From Geodermatophilus normandii (lineage in GTDB: Bacteria > Actinomycetota > Actinomycetes > Mycobacteriales > Geodermatophilaceae), in assembly GCF_003182485.1 (NCBI RefSeq), contig NZ_QGTX01000001.1, positions 806,001 through 870,000 on the forward strand: a stretch of 64,000 bases of DNA, in the 5' to 3' direction. Positions 9,015 through 20,836 of this stretch are shown piece by piece. The notes under the pieces were generated by a model. That model ran no database searches. It had not been told where the DNA came from and saw only the letters and a list, made by a program, of their open reading frames with translations. Numbering within the stretch: the stretch's first letter is position 1; each line of letters begins with the position of its first letter. The position numbers were made by a program, and so were the translations under genes.

Positions 9015-11213
9015 ATGTCTGCTGTCTCCCGCGCCCGGGTCCTGGGCAAGCTCGCCGCGTTCGTCGTGGTGGCCGGCGCACTCGTCGCCGGGATGCTGTT
9101 CCCCCTCGTCGGTGGCACCGGGCTGGCGGCACGCAACTCCGCGTCGCTGCTCGACGCGCTGCCGGTGGAGCTCACCGACGCCACCCCCGCGGGCAACTCC
9201 CGCGTGCTGGCCGCGGACGGTTCGCTGATCACGAACTTCTACGCGCACAACCGCACGGTGGTGGCCGCCGACCAGATCGCCGACGTCATGAAGCAGGCGC
9301 TGGTCGACATCGAGGACTCGCGTTTCTACGAGCACAACGGTCTCGACGTGCAGGGCACGCTGCGCGCCGCGGTGACCAACGTGGCCGCGGGCTCCGTGCA
9401 GGAGGGTGGCTCGACGATCACCCAGCAGCTGGTCAAGCAGACCCTGCTGGAGACCGCCGACAGCGCCGAGGAGCGGCAGGAGGCCATCGAGCAGGACGGC
9501 GTCGAGGGCCTGTCGCGCAAGCTGCGCGAGGCCCGGCTGGCCCTGGCGCTCGAGGAGACCTATCCCAAGGACGAGATCCTCACGCGGTACCTGAACATCG
9601 TGTACTTCGGGCAGGGCGCCTACGGCATCCAGGCCGCCGCCCAGCAGTACTTCAGCGTCAACGCCGCCGACCTGACCCTCCCCCAGGCCGCGATGCTGGC
9701 CGGGCTGGTGCAGAGCCCGACCAACGACGACCCGATCACCAACCCGGAGAACGGGCAGACCCGCCGCAACCAGGTGCTGCAGCGGATGTACGACCTCGGG
9801 CACCTCGAGGGCACGACCCCCGAGCAGCTCGCCGCCCTCATGGCCGAGCCGGTGCAGGTGGCGCCGGGCGTCAGCCCGCCCAACGGCTGCATCGACGCCG
9901 CCATCGGCGGCTTCTTCTGCGCCTTCATGCAGCAGTACCTGACCCAGACGCTCGGCATCAGCCAGGAGCTGCTGGACAACGGCGGCCTGACCATCCAGAC
10001 GACCCTCGACCCGCAGCTGCAGACCCTCGGCGACCAGGCGGTGCTCAACACCCTGCCGATGGGCGACCAGCTCGCCGGCGTGTTCACCGCCCTCAAGCCG
10101 GGCACCGGCGACGTGCTGGCGATGAGCGTCAACCGGCGCTTCGGCTGCTCGGACCCCGAGTGCGAGTCCGTCGTCCTGCACACCGCGGCGAGCAAGGGCG
10201 CGGGCTCCACCTACAAGACGTTCACCGCCGCGGCGGCCCTCGAGGCCGGGATCCGCGCCAACACCGTGATCACCACCCCGGGCGACCGGTACACCTCCCG
10301 GGTGTTCCGGGGGCCGGCGTGCGGCGGCGACCGCGAGCAGTCCGACGGCATGTACTGCGTGGAGAACGTCGGCGACTACCCCGACACCCTCGACATGGTC
10401 GGGGCGCTGGTCCGCTCGTCGAACACCTACTTCGTCGCGCTGGAGGACCGCCTCGGCGGCGTGGAGGGCCCGGTGCGCATGGCCGAGCGGATGGGCCTGA
10501 CCTTCGACCAGCCCACGCAGCACTCCGCCGAGGAGATCATCGACGGGAACTTCGGGTCGTTCACCCTCGGCGCCGAGGCCACCGCCCCGATGGACCTGGC
10601 CAACGCCTACGCCACCCTGGGCGCCCAGGGCACCCGGTGCACGCCGACCCCGGTCGTGCAGGTCCTCGACCGCAACGGCCAGCCCCTCACCGGCGACGAC
10701 GGCCAGCCGCTGGTCCGGGACGACAACTGCACCCCGGAGTCCATCCCGGCGAACGTCGCCAACACGCTGGCCAACATCCTCGTCGGCGACACCGCCAGCA
10801 ACGTGGGCACCGGCCAGCGGGCCAACATCCCCGGCCACGCCATCGCGGGCAAGACCGGCACCGCCCAGGGCCGCGACTCGGTCGCCTTCGTCGGCGTCAT
10901 GCCCGAGTACGCCGCGAGCGTCATGGTGTTCAACCCGAAGGAGCAGCAGGACGTCGGCGGCTACGGCGGCAACATGCCCGCGACCATCTTCGCGGACACG
11001 TTCGCGCCCTACCTCGCCGACAAGCCGACCTCGGCCTTCCCGCCGGCCGACCCGGTGCTGATGGGCCAGGGCTCCCCGGCTCCGCAGCCGACGCAACCGA
11101 CGCAGGGTGCGGAGCAGCCGGACCAGGGCCCGGCCGACCAGCCCGCCCCCGACCAGGGCACCGCGAACGGCTGGCCCGGCAACGGCGGCGGCTGGGGCGG
11201 TTTCGGCAACTAG
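9015..11213 (+). CDS. ponA2: bifunctional class A penicillin-binding protein
   Basis: 732 residues. N-terminal transmembrane anchor (~10-35); GT51 glycosyltransferase with EDSRFYEHNGLD and GGSTITQQLVKQ; transpeptidase with the SxxK motif STYK, SxN motif SSN and KTG motif (AGKTGTAQ). Builds and crosslinks peptidoglycan outside the membrane. The C terminus is a Pro/Gln then Gly/Trp-rich tail (GNGGGWGGFGN) and no PASTA domain is seen, unlike mycobacterial PonA2. The position after the Get3-like pair and before a metallophosphoesterase matches Rv3682-Rv3683. ATG 9015 chosen from the -10 spacing. Confidence 0.9.
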   Translation: MSAVSRARVLGKLAAFVVVAGALVAGMLFPLVGGTGLAARNSASLLDALPVELTDATPAGNSRVLAADGSLITNFYAHNRTVVAADQIADVMKQALVDIEDSRFYEHNGLDVQGTLRAAVTNVAAGSVQEGGSTITQQLVKQTLLETADSAEERQEAIEQDGVEGLSRKLREARLALALEETYPKDEILTRYLNIVYFGQGAYGIQAAAQQYFSVNAADLTLPQAAMLAGLVQSPTNDDPITNPENGQTRRNQVLQRMYDLGHLEGTTPEQLAALMAEPVQVAPGVSPPNGCIDAAIGGFFCAFMQQYLTQTLGISQELLDNGGLTIQTTLDPQLQTLGDQAVLNTLPMGDQLAGVFTALKPGTGDVLAMSVNRRFGCSDPECESVVLHTAASKGAGSTYKTFTAAAALEAGIRANTVITTPGDRYTSRVFRGPACGGDREQSDGMYCVENVGDYPDTLDMVGALVRSSNTYFVALEDRLGGVEGPVRMAERMGLTFDQPTQHSAEEIIDGNFGSFTLGAEATAPMDLANAYATLGAQGTRCTPTPVVQVLDRNGQPLTGDDGQPLVRDDNCTPESIPANVANTLANILVGDTASNVGTGQRANIPGHAIAGKTGTAQGRDSVAFVGVMPEYAASVMVFNPKEQQDVGGYGGNMPATIFADTFAPYLADKPTSAFPPADPVLMGQGSPAPQPTQPTQGAEQPDQGPADQPAPDQGTANGWPGNGGGWGGFGN

Positions 11214-11216
11214 CCG

Positions 11217-11278
11217 GTCGGTGGACGGCCGCCGACCACCGACGGGCCGGCGGCAGAGGTGGCCGTCCCTGCCGCCGG
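11217..11278. terminator. two tandem hairpins between convergent genes
   Basis: Stem 1: GTCGGTGG (11217-11224) with CCACCGAC (11236-11243). Stem 2: CCGGCGGCAG (11247-11256) with CTGCCGCCGG (11269-11278). They separate ponA2 (+) and yqeY (-). Confidence 0.7.
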
Positions 11279-11284
11279 GGGTGC

Positions 11285-11737
11285 TCAGGCGAGCTGGCGG
11301 CGGACCTCCGCGGCCACCCGGGAGCCCTCGGCGCGGCCGGCGACCACCGCGTTGGCCGCGCCCATCACGCGGCCCATGTCCTTCATCCCGCTCGCGCCGG
11401 TGCGGGTGACCGCGTCGGCGACGATCGCGGCGAGGTCGGCGTCGTCGAGCTGGGCGGGCAGGTAGCCGGCGACCACCTCGCCCTCCGCCCGCTCCCGCGC
11501 GGACTGCTCCGTGCGGCCGGCGGACTCGAACGCCTCGGCGGCCTCGCGACGGCGCTTGGCCTCCCGGCGCAGCACGCCGAGCACCTCGTCGTCGGACAGC
11601 TCGCGGGCCTCCTTGCCGGCGACCTCCTCCGCGCTGACCGCCGCGAGCACCATCCGCAGCGTGGCGGTGCGCAGCTCGTCGCGGGACTTCATGGCGGTGG
11701 TCAGGTCGGCGCGCAGCTGGTCCTTGAGGTCAGGCAC
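11285..11737 (-). CDS. yqeY: GatB/YqeY-domain protein
   Basis: 150 residues from GTG 11737 (VPDLKDQLRADLTTAMKSRD). All-helical YqeY domain with the conserved TATLRMVLAAV and the C-terminal GMKDMGRVMGAANAVVAGRAEG. The domain resembles the tRNA-binding tail of GatB; a role in tRNA-dependent amidation is assumed but unproven. Starts back-to-back with the metallophosphoesterase gene (70 bases between starts). Confidence 0.88.
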   Translation of the reverse strand: MPDLKDQLRADLTTAMKSRDELRTATLRMVLAAVSAEEVAGKEARELSDDEVLGVLRREAKRRREAAEAFESAGRTEQSARERAEGEVVAGYLPAQLDDADLAAIVADAVTRTGASGMKDMGRVMGAANAVVAGRAEGSRVAAEVRRQLA

Positions 11738-11794
11738 GTCTCCAGCCTGGCACGACGTCCCTGCCGGGCACCCGTCGGCGTCCGGCCCTCCCCG

Positions 11795-11800
11795 TAGGCT
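11795..11800 (+). promoter_or_regulatory. -10 box of leaderless metallophosphoesterase gene
   Basis: TAGGCT with 7 bases before GTG 11808. Confidence 0.6.
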
Positions 11801-11807
11801 CCGGCCC

Positions 11808-12719
11808 GTGCGCTGGTACACCGCCCTCCCCACGGCCACCGTCGCGGCGAGCGCCTCCACGGCCGCCTACGCGTCGCTGGTCGAGCGCAACCGCTGGACG
11901 CTGCGCCGCTTCGACGTCCCCGTGCTCGCCCCCGGCTCCGCGCCGCTGACCGTGCTGCACCTGTCGGACCTGCACATGACCGCCGGACAGCGCTCCAAGC
12001 GGGACTGGGTGGCCGCCCTCGACGGCCTCGAGCCCGACCTCGTCGTCGACACCGGGGACAACCTGGCCGGGACGGACGCCGTCCCGACGGTGCTGCAGGC
12101 GCTGGACCCGCTGCTCGACCGGCCCGGCGCCTTCGTCACCTCGTCCAACGACTACTACGCGCCGCGGCCGAAGAACCCCCTCAGCTACCTCACGGAGCCC
12201 GACAAGCGTGTCCACGGCATCGACCTGCCGTGGCACGACCTGCGCGACGGGCTGACCGGCCGCGGCTGGCTGGACCTCACCAACGCCCGCGGCGAGCTTC
12301 CCGTCGACGGCCGCCGGATCGTGTTCGCCGGGTGCGACGACCCGCACATCGGGCGGGACCGCTACGACCTGGTCGAGGGCCCGGCCGACCCGACGGCGGA
12401 CCTGCGCATCGGCGTCGTGCACTCCCCCGAGCCGCGGGTGCTCGACCGATTCGCCGCCGACGGCTACGACCTGCTGCTGTGCGGGCACACCCACGGGGGC
12501 CAGCTGCGGGTCCCGTTCTACGGCGCGCTGGTGACCAACTGCGGCATCGACCGGGAGCGGGTCCGCTGGCTGCACCGGTGGGCCGAGCCCGCGCCGGGGC
12601 GGCCGAACGGCACCTGGCTGCACGTCTCCGCGGGCCTGGGGACCAGCCCCTACGCGCCCGCCCGGTTCGCCTGCCCGCCCGAGGCGACACTGCTCACGCT
12701 GACCGCGCGCCCCGCCTGA
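11808..12719 (+). CDS. metallophosphoesterase
   Basis: 303 residues, leaderless GTG. Calcineurin-like phosphoesterase with the dinuclear metal motifs in order: SDLHM (residue ~47), DTGDN, SSNDYY (in place of GNHD), HSPEP and CGHTHGGQ. A hydrophobic N-terminal stretch (ALPTATVAASASTAAYASL) may be a membrane anchor, as in the YaeI/Rv3683 group acting on lipid or phosphodiester substrates. Same position as Rv3683 after ponA2. Substrate unknown. Confidence 0.87.
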   Translation: MRWYTALPTATVAASASTAAYASLVERNRWTLRRFDVPVLAPGSAPLTVLHLSDLHMTAGQRSKRDWVAALDGLEPDLVVDTGDNLAGTDAVPTVLQALDPLLDRPGAFVTSSNDYYAPRPKNPLSYLTEPDKRVHGIDLPWHDLRDGLTGRGWLDLTNARGELPVDGRRIVFAGCDDPHIGRDRYDLVEGPADPTADLRIGVVHSPEPRVLDRFAADGYDLLLCGHTHGGQLRVPFYGALVTNCGIDRERVRWLHRWAEPAPGRPNGTWLHVSAGLGTSPYAPARFACPPEATLLTLTARPA

Positions 12720-12773
12720 GGAACGGCCCGACGACCGGCCCGACCCGCCGCCGGGCCGGTCGCGCGGCTCGGC

Positions 12774-12779
12774 TACAGT
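12774..12779 (+). promoter_or_regulatory. -10 box of tRNA-Pro gene
   Basis: TACAGT, 13 bases before the mature tRNA 5' end. Confidence 0.5.
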
Positions 12780-12792
12780 GGTCGAGGAACGC

Positions 12793-12866
12793 CGGGGTGT
12801 GGCGCAGCTTGGTAGCGCGCGTCGTTCGGGACGACGAGGCCGCAGGTTCAAATCCTGTCACCCCGA
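12793..12866 (+). tRNA. tRNA-Pro (anticodon CGG)
   Basis: 74 bases. Acceptor CGGGGTG pairs with CACCCCG, discriminator A. Anticodon stem CGTCG/CGACG encloses loop TTCGGGA, anticodon CGG, reading CCG. T-loop GGTTCAAATCC present. CCA is not encoded. A terminator hairpin follows directly. Confidence 0.95.
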
Positions 12867-12872
12867 CTCCAG

Positions 12873-12902
12873 CCGAGGGGCCGCCGGAAGGCGGCCCCTC
12901 GG
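12873..12902 (+). terminator. tRNA-Pro terminator
   Basis: Perfect 13-bp stem CCGAGGGGCCGCC/GGCGGCCCCTCGG with loop GGAA, 6 bases after the tRNA. Confidence 0.8.
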
Positions 12903-12968
12903 CCGTTCCTGGTGTGTTCCGGGTCCGTTCCGGTTGAGCCGGGCGCGCAGCGGGCACCGTCGGACCTG

Positions 12969-14315
12969 ATGACCGAGTGGCTGCTCCTCCTCGCCGCCGT
13001 GGTGCTCACGGCACTCACCGGCTTCTTCGTCGCCGCCGAGTTCTCCCTCACGACCGTCGACCGCGGCCGTGTCGAGGAGGCCGCCCGCGCGGGTGACGCG
13101 GGCGCAGGCGGTGTCGTGACGGCGCTGAAGTCGCTGTCCACCCAGCTCTCGGCGGCCCAGCTGGGCATCACGCTGACCACCCTGGTCGTCGGCTACCTCG
13201 CCGAGCCCGCGATCGGGCAGCTCCTGCACGGCCCGCTCGAGGCGCTGGGACTCTCCCAGGGAGCGGCCACCGGTGTCTCCTACGGCCTGGCGCTGGCACT
13301 GGCGACGACGCTGCAGATGCTGCTCGGCGAGCTCGGGCCCAAGAACCTCGCGATCGCCAACCCGCTCGGGGTCGCCCGCTGGGTCGCGCCGGGCATGCGG
13401 GCGTTCACCGCGGTCGCGGGCGTCGTCGTCAACGCGCTCCAGCGGCTGGCCAACGCGATCGTGCGCCGGCTCGGCTTCGAGCCGCGCGAGGAGCTCGACT
13501 CCGCCCGCGGCGCCGACGAACTGGCCGCGGTGGCCCGCCGGTCGGCCCAGGAGGGTGACCTCTCCCCCGTGGCCGCCCGGCTGCTCGAGCGCTCACTGGG
13601 CCTGCGCGCCAAGTACGCCACCGACGTCATGACACCGCGCACCCGGCTGTGGACGCTGCGCGCGAGCGCCACCGCCTCCGACGTCATCGCCGCGGCCACC
13701 GAGTCGGGCAACTCGCGCTTCCCGGTCTACGGCTCCGACCTCGACGAGGTCACCGGCGTGGTGCACGTCAAGCGCGCGGTCGCCGTCCCCGAGGCGGAGC
13801 GCTCCCGTCGCACCGCCGGTGAGCTGGCCGACCCGGTGCTCGCCGTGCCGTCGTCGCTGAAGCTGGAGCGGCTGCTCGACCTGCTGCGCGAGCAGGGCCT
13901 GCAGATCGCGCTCGTCGTCGACGAGTGGGGCGCCACGCACGGCGTCGTGACACTGGAGGACATCGTGGAGGAGCTGGTCGGCGAGATCACCGACGAGACC
14001 GACCGGCCGCTGCGGACCGCGCGCCGCGTCGACGACGTCCGGTGGGTGCTCTCCGGGCTGCTGCGCCCCGACGAGGTGCTCGACCGCACCGGGATCGCCG
14101 TCCCCGAGGGCCGCTACGAGACCCTGGCCGGCTTCCTCGCCGAGCGGCTGCAGAAGCTGCCCGACGTCGGCGACACCGTCGAGCTCGACGGCGCGCGGCT
14201 CACCGTGGAGACCCTCGACGGCCGCCGGATCGCGCGGGTCCGGGCCGAGCGCACGGTGGTGCTCCCACCCGGCGCCACGGCGTCGCGGGTGCGCGCGGAG
14301 CGGACGGCGGCATGA
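12969..14315 (+). CDS. CNNM/CBS-domain membrane protein (CorC/HlyC family), first of pair
   Basis: 448 residues. N-terminal CNNM (DUF21) domain with about four hydrophobic helices (start MTEWLLLLAAVVLTAL, then GFFVAAEFSL), a CBS pair (~210-335) and a C-terminal CorC/HlyC domain (GRYETLAGFLAERL). Family members are Mg2+ (or Na+/Mg2+ exchange) transport proteins. ATG 12969 was chosen because earlier in-frame starts lie in the tRNA terminator. Stop overlaps the next start (ATGA), so the two paralogues probably form a heteromer. Confidence 0.87.
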   Translation: MTEWLLLLAAVVLTALTGFFVAAEFSLTTVDRGRVEEAARAGDAGAGGVVTALKSLSTQLSAAQLGITLTTLVVGYLAEPAIGQLLHGPLEALGLSQGAATGVSYGLALALATTLQMLLGELGPKNLAIANPLGVARWVAPGMRAFTAVAGVVVNALQRLANAIVRRLGFEPREELDSARGADELAAVARRSAQEGDLSPVAARLLERSLGLRAKYATDVMTPRTRLWTLRASATASDVIAAATESGNSRFPVYGSDLDEVTGVVHVKRAVAVPEAERSRRTAGELADPVLAVPSSLKLERLLDLLREQGLQIALVVDEWGATHGVVTLEDIVEELVGEITDETDRPLRTARRVDDVRWVLSGLLRPDEVLDRTGIAVPEGRYETLAGFLAERLQKLPDVGDTVELDGARLTVETLDGRRIARVRAERTVVLPPGATASRVRAERTAA

Positions 14316-15433
14316 GCGACGTCGTCAGCCTGCTGATCCTCGTCGCCCTGCTGCTGGGCAACGCGTTCTTCGTGGCGGCCGAGTTCGCCCTGGTGTCCGC
14401 GCGCGTGGACCAGATCGAGCCACGGGCCGAGGCCGGCTCGGCGCGGGCGGCGAAGACGCTGGCCGCGATGCGCAACGTGTCGCAGATGATGGCCGGCGCG
14501 CAGCTGGGCATCACCCTGTGCTCGCTGGGCCTGGGCGCCGTCGGCGAGCCCGCCGTCGCCCACCTCATCGAGGCCCCGCTGCACGCCCTCGGCGTCCCGG
14601 AGGCGCTGCTGCACCCGATCGCGCTGGTCATCGCGCTGTCGATCGTCACCGTGCTGCACATGGTGCTCGGCGAGATGGTGCCGAAGAACATCACCATCGC
14701 CGGGCCCGACCGCGCCGCCATCGCGCTCGGGCCGCCGCTGGCCGCCTTCTCCCGCCTGCTCAAGCCGGTGATCTGGACGTTCAACACCACGGCCAACGCC
14801 TTCGTGCGGCTGTTCGGCGCCACGCCCACCGACGAGATCGCCGCCAGCTTCGACGAGACCGAGATCCGGTCGATGATCACCCAGTCGCGGCGCGAGGGGC
14901 TGCTGGGCAGCAAGGTCAGCGAGCTGGCCGCCGGCGCGCTCACCTTCGAGCAGCACGCCGTCGAGGACGTGGTGCTGCCGATGGACACCGTCGTCACGGT
15001 GCCGCGCTCGACCACTCCCCGGCAGCTGGAGGCCGTCGTCGCCGAGCACGGCTTCAGCCGCTACCCCGTGCAGGCCGACGACGGGTCGCTGGTCGGCTTC
15101 GTGCACGTCAAGGACGTGCTCGGGGTCGAGGCCGCCGACCGCGACCGGCCGATCCCCGAGGAGCTGGTCAACCGGCTGGTGCCGATCGCCCCCGGCACGG
15201 GGCTGCCCGAGGTGCTGTCGGAGATGCGGGCGCAGGGCGCCCACCTCGGCGGCGTGGTGGACGCCACCGGCGGGGCGCGGCGGACCGTGGGCCTGGTGGC
15301 CCTGGAGGACGTGCTGGAGCTGCTCATCGGCGACGTCCGCGACGCCGCGGCCACGCAGGAGCGGGTCATCGCCGACCGCGCCGCCCGCGGCCGGGCCGCC
15401 CGACCGGCCGGTGCGGGCGCCGGGGGAAGATGA
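14312..15433 (+). CDS. CNNM/CBS-domain membrane protein, second of pair
   Basis: 373 residues. Same layout as its upstream partner (GNAFFVAAEFALVSAR, GEMVPKNITIA, CBS pair at ~205-330), but it ends soon after the CBS domains and lacks the CorC/HlyC tail. Coupled by a 4-base overlap. The pair resembles Rv1841c/Rv1842c-type tandem genes. Magnesium transport or efflux is a family-level inference. Confidence 0.85.
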   Translation: MSDVVSLLILVALLLGNAFFVAAEFALVSARVDQIEPRAEAGSARAAKTLAAMRNVSQMMAGAQLGITLCSLGLGAVGEPAVAHLIEAPLHALGVPEALLHPIALVIALSIVTVLHMVLGEMVPKNITIAGPDRAAIALGPPLAAFSRLLKPVIWTFNTTANAFVRLFGATPTDEIAASFDETEIRSMITQSRREGLLGSKVSELAAGALTFEQHAVEDVVLPMDTVVTVPRSTTPRQLEAVVAEHGFSRYPVQADDGSLVGFVHVKDVLGVEAADRDRPIPEELVNRLVPIAPGTGLPEVLSEMRAQGAHLGGVVDATGGARRTVGLVALEDVLELLIGDVRDAAATQERVIADRAARGRAARPAGAGAGGR

Positions 15434-15437
15434 CCGG

Positions 15438-17218
15438 GTGAGCGCCCCCGTCCTGTCCCCGGAGGTCACCGCCCGCTGGCAGGCGCGCTTCCGCGCGCCC
15501 CGCGTCAGCCTGCCCGACTGGGCGCTGCACGCACCGCAGCGGTGCCTGTACGCCTCCGACGTCAGCGGCGTCGTCGAGCAGTACGCGTGGGACCGCACCA
15601 CCGACGCGCACCGCCAGGCCACCGACCGGCCCAACGGCACCCTGATCGGCACGCTGTCCCCCGACGGCGAGACGATCTGGTGGTTCGCCGACACCGACGG
15701 CGACGAGTTCGGCGTCTGGATGGTGCAGCCCTTCGCCGGCGGGGAGGACCGGGTCGCCGTCCCCGAGGTGGGGCCCGCCTACCCCGCGGGCCTGGAGATC
15801 GGCGGCTCACTGGTCGCGATCGGCCGGTCCACCGACGACGGCAGCGAGCTGTGGGTGGCCCCGGTCGGCGGGACGCCGCGGGTGGTCTACCGGCACGAGG
15901 ACCCCGCCTCGGTCGACGCCCTCACCCTCGACGACGACCTGCTGGTCGTCTCGCACTCCGAGCACGGCGACCCGCGCTACCCGGCGCTGCGCGTGCTGCG
16001 CACGGACGACGACTCGGTCGTCGCGGAGAAGTGGGACGGCGAGGGGCGCGGCCTGCACGCGCTGGAGTTCGCGCCCCTGCCCGGCGACCGGCGGCTGCTG
16101 GTGGGCCACGAGCGGCGCGGCCGCGAGGAGCTGCTGGTCTGGGACGTCGCGGCCGACAGCGAGGTCGAGATCGTGCTCGACCTCCCCGGCGACGTGACCG
16201 CCGGCTGGTACCCCGACGGGTCGGCGCTGCTGGTCGGGCACGACCACGCCGCCCGCAGCGAGCTCTACCGCTACGACCTCGGCAGCGGGGCGCTGGAGCG
16301 GCTGGACACCCCGCCCGGCGTCGTCCGGGGGCCACCGCCCGCCCCGACGGCACGGTGGAGCTGGCCTGGTCCTCCTCGGCCCTCCCGCCCGTCATCCGCC
16401 GCGCCGACGGCCCCGTGGTGCTGGCCGCTCCCGGCGAGGCGCCGCCCGCGGCCCACCCGGTCGAGGACCGCTGGGTGCCCGGCCCCGGCGGGGACGTGCA
16501 CGCCCTCGTCGTCCGGCCGGCCGGGGAGGCGCCGTACGCGACGGCGTTCCTGGTGCACGGCGGCCCCGAGGCCGCCGACGACGACTCCTACCGCGCCCGC
16601 CGGGCCGCCTACGTCGACGCCGGCTACGCGGTCGTGCACGTCAACTACCGCGGCTCCACCGGCTACGGCAGCGCCTGGCGCGACGCGCTGACCGGCCGGC
16701 CGGGTCCCACCGAGCTCGAGGACGTCGCCGCCGTCTACGACGCGCTGGTCGCCGAGGGCTTCCTCGACCCGGCGCGGGCGGTGCTGACCGGGGGCTCGTG
16801 GGGTGGCTTCCTCACCCTGCTGGGCCTGGGCACCCAGCCCGAGCGGTGGGCCGCGGGCATCGCCGAGGTCCCGGTGGCCGACTACCTGGCCGCCTACGAG
16901 GACGAGATGGAGGGCCTGCGGGCCTACGACCGGGCGCTGTTCGGCGGCTCCCCCGAGGAGGTGCGGGAGCGCTACGTGCGGTCCTCGCCGATCACCCACG
17001 TCGAGCAGGTGCGCGCGCCGGTGCTCGTCGTCGCCGGCGCCAACGACCCGCGCTGCCCGATCCGCCAGATCGAGAACTACCTCGCCGAGCTCGACCGGCT
17101 CGGCAAGCCGCACGAGGTGTACCGCTTCGACGCCGGCCACGGCTCGCTGGTCACCGAGGAGACGATCCGGCAGGTCGAGACGGCGCTGTCGTTCGCGCTG
17201 CGGCACGTGCGGCCGTGA
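15438..17218 (+). CDS. S9 (prolyl oligopeptidase-like) peptidase, frame broken by one missing base
   Basis: About 593 residues if one base is restored in the G-run at 16327-16331. The first part (GTG 15438 to ~16330) is a beta-propeller; the second reads in the -1 frame and carries the alpha/beta-hydrolase domain with the oxyanion region FLVHGGPE, the nucleophile motif GGSWGG, the acid region GANDPR, and His in DAGHGSL. Family removes or cleaves short acyl- or prolyl-peptides. Both halves are well conserved and abut at the G-run, so an assembly error is more likely than a dead gene. The 3' end overlaps the convergent GT87 gene by 68 bases. Confidence 0.8.
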
Positions 17219-18410
17219 GCCGGCCGGGGAGCAGCGCGACGACGGCGAGGGTCGTCAGCAGGTAGAGGTCCTCGACCACGACCCCGAGCACGCCGGCGTC
17301 ACGGTGGTGGCCGGGGTCGGCCTCGGCGAACCAGATCGAGGACGACGCCAGGACCAGCGCGGCGACGGCGGCCAGCGCCCCGGCGGACCGGCGGGACCGC
17401 GCCCAGGGCGTCGTCCCCGGGACCACCGGGCTCCCCGCGGCCACGTCGACGAGCACGACCAGCGCCGGTACCAGCCAGACCAGGTGGTGCGACCAGGTGA
17501 TCGGGCTGACGAGGCACGCGGCCAGCCCGGTGAGCGTGACGCCGGCCAGGTCGTCGCCGGCCCGGGCGGCGCGCACGGCGCGGACCAGCACCAGCGCCAG
17601 CGCGGCGACGGCGAGGACCAGCCACACCGGCCGGGGCGGCTGCGCCGGGTCGGTGAGCCGCGCCAGCGCGCCCAGCAGCGACTGGTTGGAGGTCTTGTCC
17701 AGCCGGCCGACCCGGTCGGTCTGCCAGAGCGTGGCCGTGAAGAAGCGCCAGGAGGTGTCCGGGGCGACGGCGAACGCCAGGCCGGTCGCGACGGCCCCGG
17801 TGCCGGCCGCGACGCCCGCGGCCCGCCAGCGCCGCGTCAGCAGCAGGTACACCACGAACAGACCCGGCGTGATCTTCAAAGCCGCGGCCAGCCCGATGCC
17901 GACGCCGGCCCACCGCGACCCGCGGCGCAGCGCGGCGACGTCGGCCAGCACCAGCGCCAGCAGCACCAGGTTGACCTGGCCGAACCCGATCGTCTCCCGC
18001 ACCGGCTCGAGGACGAAGAGCACCGGGACCGCGGCGGCGCAGGCGAACCCGACCGGCCGGCCGTGCCGGCGTGCCAGCGGGGCGACCAGCCACCAGGTGA
18101 CGCCGGCGAGGACGAGCAGGTTGACCGTGGCGTGCACGGCCGCCACCGCCTCGATCGGCAGCAGCGTCATCGGCAGCATGAGCAGCGCCGCGAACGGCGG
18201 ATAGGTGAAGCCGTACTGCGTGCGGCCGTAGGTGTAGTCGTAGAGCGGGCGGCCCGAGCGCCACCACTCGGCCGCGCCGTCGTAGACCCGCAGGTCGAAC
18301 CAGTTGTGCCAGGGGTCGTTCGGCACCAGAACGGAGACCAGCGCGGCCACCGCCGCCAGCGCGAGGACCGCGGCGGCCTGCGCCGCGGCCCGCCGGCCGA
18401 CGGGGGCCAC
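17151..18410 (-). CDS. GT87-family polyprenyl-phosphate-mannose glycosyltransferase
   Basis: 419 residues, GTG 18410. Many hydrophobic helices (about ten) and the first extracytoplasmic loop with FDLRVYDG...GRPLYDYTYG...YPPFAALL, the pattern of DUF2029/GT87 enzymes such as PimE that add alpha-1,2-mannose from a lipid donor on the outer membrane face. It starts 5 bases after asd, so it may be co-transcribed with ask-asd. The 3' end overlaps the convergent peptidase gene. Acceptor not inferable. Confidence 0.82.
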   Translation of the reverse strand: MAPVGRRAAAQAAAVLALAAVAALVSVLVPNDPWHNWFDLRVYDGAAEWWRSGRPLYDYTYGRTQYGFTYPPFAALLMLPMTLLPIEAVAAVHATVNLLVLAGVTWWLVAPLARRHGRPVGFACAAAVPVLFVLEPVRETIGFGQVNLVLLALVLADVAALRRGSRWAGVGIGLAAALKITPGLFVVYLLLTRRWRAAGVAAGTGAVATGLAFAVAPDTSWRFFTATLWQTDRVGRLDKTSNQSLLGALARLTDPAQPPRPVWLVLAVAALALVLVRAVRAARAGDDLAGVTLTGLAACLVSPITWSHHLVWLVPALVVLVDVAAGSPVVPGTTPWARSRRSAGALAAVAALVLASSSIWFAEADPGHHRDAGVLGVVVEDLYLLTTLAVVALLPGRLTAARAAARTTAPSRPAGSSPR

Positions 18411-18415
18411 CCCGG

Positions 18416-20742
<2,327 letters not shown>

Positions 20743-20750
20743 GGGTCCAC

Positions 20751-20756
20751 AGGCTA
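20751..20756 (-). promoter_or_regulatory. -10 box of ask-asd operon
   Basis: TAGCCT on the minus strand, 8 bases before GTG 20742, a leaderless arrangement. Confidence 0.55.
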
Positions 20757-20836
20757 CCGATGCCCGCACCCGATCCCGGGATCCAGCCCGGCACCGTCCC
20801 ATTGCGCCCCCCTGCGGCGCGCGATGTGATCACCGG

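Noticed and set aside
7149..11096. Very long minus-strand open frame (about 1300 codons) opposite the Get3-like and ponA2 genes
   Set aside because: Composition-driven open frame in GC-rich DNA; Arg/Gly/His/Val-rich translation without domains, while the plus strand encodes clear enzymes.
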